Source: Fratercula arctica (taxonomy: Eukaryota > Chordata > Aves > Charadriiformes > Alcidae). Taken from it: 64,000 bases of DNA. Where the stretch lies: positions 30,776,727-30,840,726 of the forward strand of contig CANTUZ010000001.1 in the NCBI GenBank assembly GCA_947846985.1. Direction: 5' to 3'. How positions within the stretch are numbered: position 1 is the first letter of the stretch; every line of letters starts with the position of its first letter. The notes below the pieces were generated by a model, which was not told the DNA's origin, made no database searches, and worked only from the letters and a program-made list of their open reading frames with translations. Both the position numbers and the translations under genes were made by a program. Shown piece by piece: positions 59,586-64,000 of the stretch.

Positions 59586-62500
59586 CAACAGTTTTATTTG
59601 CACAATATTCTGGGTAAGGGGTAGGTCTGGTGTTGCAAAGCTGAAGTTAATCTTAGAATGAACTAAAGTTTGTGTTTTGCTACTGTAGTCTCAGAATTTA
59701 TGTGATCATCTTTTCCTCTTGACTTCCTTGAAAACACTTTTCAGAAGTATTTTATTCCTTATTTGAAAGAGAAAAAAATGAGGGTAAGATTGCTTAACTT
59801 TTATCCCAGAGACTAACCTTAATACTGATACTTCATTTCATTTCAAAGCATGAAGTATTTATGACTCATTCTAATTTACATAAATTTTCTTATTTTATTA
59901 TGAAAATGGCAGTTCTCCTTTGCACAGATATATAGAACATGGTCTCTCTTATTATGTCAAGTAACATTTAATAGCCCTTAGCTGTAACTTGGGACAACTA
60001 TAAAATGTGCTCAAGATGAGTCATCTTCATTCGTTTTGCAATAGGAAGAATTCATGAATGAGTGATCTGCAGTAATTCACTTCTACAAAGAGAGCCCATT
60101 CATACATTTCAAACCTGGTTTTCTGAATCACTGTAATGTAGCTGATTATTTCACTTAACAGAAGAAAATTCTGGCTTAAGGAAAGTTTCCACAGAAGTCT
60201 GAGTATATGTGAGAACAGTTTGATAGATTTAAAAGAGCTCTTCTGAAAAGAAACATTTTGGTCTAACACGTGGATACATAGATATCTTCCTATCTATCTA
60301 GCAAGAAAAGAACAGTGTCTTTGGAAAGTAAGAGACTGACAAATGGTTTAAATTGAAGTTGTGTCAAGAGGGGGCAGAAGTCATCGCTATCAGACAAACC
60401 ACTAGGCAGCCAAAGAAAATATTTTATAAAACCAGAAAAATGGCCATTGGCACACAGAAGCACTCATTCGAAGCTGTATTTAAGTCAAAATACATAAAAC
60501 AGAAAAGCAACTAAGATCCAAGATTGCCAAATACAGAAATATAAAGCAACCAGCTTATTTTACAGAAATATAAATGTAAGACACCAATAACACACATTAT
60601 TATAAAAGGAATGTGATTCACCAAGGAGGAAAGGTCCCTTAACCACCACTGCGCTTTTGCCAACCTTAAGAGATTTCAAACCAGGAAAGGCTTAAGAGCC
60701 TTTTTCACCCGACCTTAATTGCCATGGAAGAGGCCCACATTAAGAAGCCACTTCTCACTTATCATAGTTCCAGAACAGTCAAAGCTTTACAGATCATCTG
60801 TGAGAATTATACCAGCAAACAGATGGTGAGTCAGTACAGAGACCTGGGTATAAATGCAGCATTTTCTTCAGAAGCTTAGCTCACAAAAAAACCCATGGCG
60901 TGCTTCTCCATTAATTGGTGCTTTAAGTTTTCATTACTTCATTGATTCAAGGATAGCTCTAAAATAGCGATTTTGTTCATGCCTCTCCTTTCTCCTGAAG
61001 GGACACTGATTCTCCTTGTTTTCAGGTTGAGAAGTTTTACCTTATGTAAAGAGTATCCAAAGTAAGGATAGTTCTCTTTACAAATAAAATAACAATGACA
61101 AGAGCAGCACAAAGATTGATGGAGCATCTCAACAGACAGGGATACAATACAAGAAAATACAATTAACATTATGGTTAGATTTATAAACATTCCACATTGA
61201 CATCAGCAGACAGTGCAATCTCAAGGTGAACTGACCAGCAATAAAGCAGAAGAGAGATCTAGAATCATCCAAAGAACAGTTACTTACCAAATCACCCAAA
61301 CTATGGTATCTGCGTATCTGTACTACTATTGGGGACCCATCCAGAAGCAGCTCACTACCTCTCAGATTCCATTCTTTCATTTTAGTATTATGTTTATATA
61401 ATTTCGATTTAAACATATGCCCATGCAACTTGCCTTGCAAGAACCTGAATTTACATCTTATCATTTTCATCTCTGGTCAATGTGTAACATTCCAAATTCT
61501 TATTATCCTTCGTAATCTCAAATTATTTCTCTTTTTCCTTGGACACCTTTTGGTAAGACTTTAATCCAAAGAGACAACAGATTTGTTACCCACCATTTTG
61601 CTAAATATAAATTAGAAATCAGACTTAGAAAAATAGCACTTGAAAATTTTATGTTGCTTAAAAAAAATTTGTACTTTAACGTTGAATTGAAATTCTTATT
61701 ACTTAGAGAATACTGAACATCCTACAAAATATGAAGTAAATGAAGTTCTCAGAACCAGTTCATTCTTGAAAGCAAATATCAGAAATAAAGAGATATTTAT
61801 TTGGTGGTCACTTACCATTCTATTAGCAAATAAGTAAGTTGTGAGTTATATATGTAAGCTTTACAAGCCATATTTTGGAAGGATAAGGGAACGCCTGTAA
61901 TAAAGTACTAAGTGTATTTAATGAAAAATCATTGCTTGTACTAATGTTTTTCCTCCAGGTGAATTCTGAGTGTGATACAAGACAAAAATGTATTAATTGC
62001 AATATACAATATATTTGTTGTACATAATTACAATTTTTCTGTGGGCAATACATGCTGTGGTTTTGCAAAGTAGTATACAGATACACATTTTTAATGTATG
62101 TAATACTACCTTTTTTTTTACATAGTATATCACAGAAAAAGATAAATATGCGTTCTTCACAGAGACTTTTAAGTCAGTCAGAAAACAGTATAAAGATAGG
62201 TAAATATTTGTAAGGAAAAACTAAGATTGGAAAAAAGTATTAAGAAACATTATAACAACTAAATTAACTTCCCACTGATTGCATCTCCACTGAATTTCAG
62301 CCATCTTTGCCTTCTTTATGCCCTTTTTAAAATAAGCATCTCTGCACGTCTATAAGGTTTCCTCCAAACCATACTCATTATGTATTTCCGCATCTTTAAC
62401 TTTGATTTGACCTAATGACTGAGTGCATTCAGTGAAGAACAGAACAGGGAACTGATGCGAGCTTTCTCTCTTTAGAGCCAATGCAATAGTCTCCTGTGGC

Positions 62501-64000
62501 TGTAACCCATTTTGCAGACTGGTCATCCATTTTGTAGCCAAGTCAAGGGCAAACTATGTTTGAGAAGTTGTAGCAAAGCAAAAAGGACCATCAATAACAA
62601 ATTACTTTCTACAGTGTACACCACCTGAAATTGTTCACTTTATACGAATCTATACACAGAAAACAGGAAAGGAGACATTCCTCGCTAGTTGTGATACATA
62701 CAATGAAAAAGGTACAGCATCAATTACTAAGGGAATTTCTTCTGGAAGCCAGACAGATCCAACAGGCCAAAAGGTAGAGATTCATTGGCATAGCACGTGC
62801 ATAACACAAACGTCTCAGGAGCGGCAAGAATAGACCAGAAAACATTCATAAGATCATGTGTAACTCAGATTCTGTTCTAAGATCAGTGACTGCACAGACA
62901 CAAGAAAACCTCTATGCCCTCTGTTTTACTAACAACTATAAGCCATATTTGCATGTCCCAGAAGGGAGAAAGACAAGGAGAACGTCCATATGACAGGAGG
63001 TTTGCAAAAAGCTGTGGAACGGATTTGGGATGTAGGTTCCTAGATTGCCAGTGCCACTTTTCAGGAAAGTTGTAAAGACCGCACCTGAGCTTACACTTGG
63101 TGAGACCCAGAAATAATTGTCTAATAACTGCTCACACTCACTTTCATATTTAAAGAATGAAGAAATCAGCAGCTGAATCAAATCACAATAGTGAGCTGCC
63201 TACTTGGAATGCAAGAAGGACCAGGCAAGGATAAAAGCCGTACCATGAAAGGTTAGGACCATATCTATAAAGATAGGATCTCAATATTTTTCAGTTCATC
63301 ACACACACTTCCTGCCTTCAAGATGATCATGCAAGAAAAGCGTCAATTCATTCCCCCCAACAAAGCCCGTCTGATAAATAAAAATTAAAACCAAGAATGC
63401 GTGCACTCTCCTCAGTATTTTGTGCAATAGAAGAAAAATACATCTTACCTGTTGTGCAACTTAAATTGCAAGACAAAAATCATTATGTTCCCTCAGATAC
63501 CGCCAAGTAATTATTATACATCTATGTTTCCAATAAGCCCTACAGAACTGTGAACTGCAACACAGATCCATTTGTAGCTCAGAGGAAGCAACAATACTAT
63601 GCAACCAGTACAAAGTTTTGAAAAATGGTGCTAATGGACACAAACTTTAACGATTGCCAATATAAACTTAATTACAATACAAGGCCTCCTTTTAATCAGT
63701 TATTTTGTTGCCAAAGGACCTGCCCATGACACTGGAAACCAGACCTTTCATCTGTTCTTCAACTGGAGATAGGGGGAAAAGGAGCTGGAAAATACTTACT
63801 CCAACTTCCCAGAACAGCGTCTGTTGAAGCTGAGCCAACATCCAGAAAAAAAAAAGAAGGTAGGATTAATTGGCCCAACAGATAACAAGGACAGAAGTGA
63901 CCCCATAGCTGAGTCCATGGATACTCCCTTATAACACAGTATTCTAAACAGCAGCAGTATCTGACTGCTCATTTCTTGCAGCTGCAGACAGGCTTAACTG
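59586..64000. other. Upstream DNA to the right edge
   Basis: AT-rich, with no recognised repeat. A weak exon-like segment lies at 61288-61380. Another near 63801-63822 (minus strand, GGA|GTAAGT donor) is too short to judge. Confidence 0.6.
61288..61380 (-). other. Possible exon with ATG and perfect donor (31 codons)
   Basis: A minus-strand ATG at 61380-61378 opens 31 codons (MKEWNLRGSELLLDGSPIVV and 11 more residues) ending at TTG|GTAAGT, a consensus donor. No known family is recognised and the Kozak context is poor. It is listed because of the donor; it may be chance. Confidence 0.15.

Noticed and set aside
1..64000. Search for operons, CRISPR arrays, attachment sites, riboswitches, tRNA and rRNA genes
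   Set aside because: Eukaryotic intron structure and avian repeats throughout; no direct-repeat array, cloverleaf-forming motif or rRNA-like block was seen.

Overview
This is a window of a bird nuclear genome. It is AT-rich, intron-dominated DNA holding many CR1 LINE fragments and one solo long terminal repeat of a type common in birds. Every securely identified coding segment belongs to one gene, FNDC3A, on the minus strand. I recognised it from the remembered vertebrate protein. No prokaryotic, CRISPR, tRNA or rRNA feature was seen.

FNDC3A runs right to left. A CpG island at about 43.2-43.87 kb holds an apparent first exon with a minus-strand ATG at 43570-43568 and a GTAAGG donor. Fourteen further coding exons follow, from 38592-38668 down to 303-421. 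All have GT-AG borders and all phases chain without a break. With the CpG-island ATG they encode 593 residues: a proline-rich N-terminal region, a basic Ser/Pro/Lys-rich linker, and FN3 domains 1 to 4. The remaining FN3 domains and the C-terminal membrane anchor must lie left of base 1. The N-terminal exons of the long mammalian-type isoform were not found between 38.7 and 64 kb. They lie to the right of the window or escaped my reading.

Layout by region. 0-43.5 kb: FNDC3A exons and introns, with CR1 copies at 4.6-5.9, 7.0-8.9, 14.1-14.3, 20.5-21.0 and 36.2-36.6 kb, an ERV-type solo LTR at 31.38-31.94 kb, and an old degraded LINE near 39.2-40.4 kb. 43.2-43.9 kb: CpG-island promoter with GC boxes, a CCAAT box and a GGGGCC tandem repeat beside the start codon. 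43.9-64 kb: upstream DNA, either the 5' intron of a longer FNDC3A transcript or intergenic. It holds CR1 copies at 46.6-47.6 and 58.6-59.6 kb and an imperfect 260-bp palindrome at 57.26-57.52 kb. It also has several short minus-strand open segments with splice-like borders at 48-61 kb that I could not identify and trust only weakly.

The most useful observation is the phase-perfect junction between the CpG-island ATG exon and the exon at 38592-38668. It predicts a short FNDC3A isoform starting Met-Ser-Gly from its own promoter.
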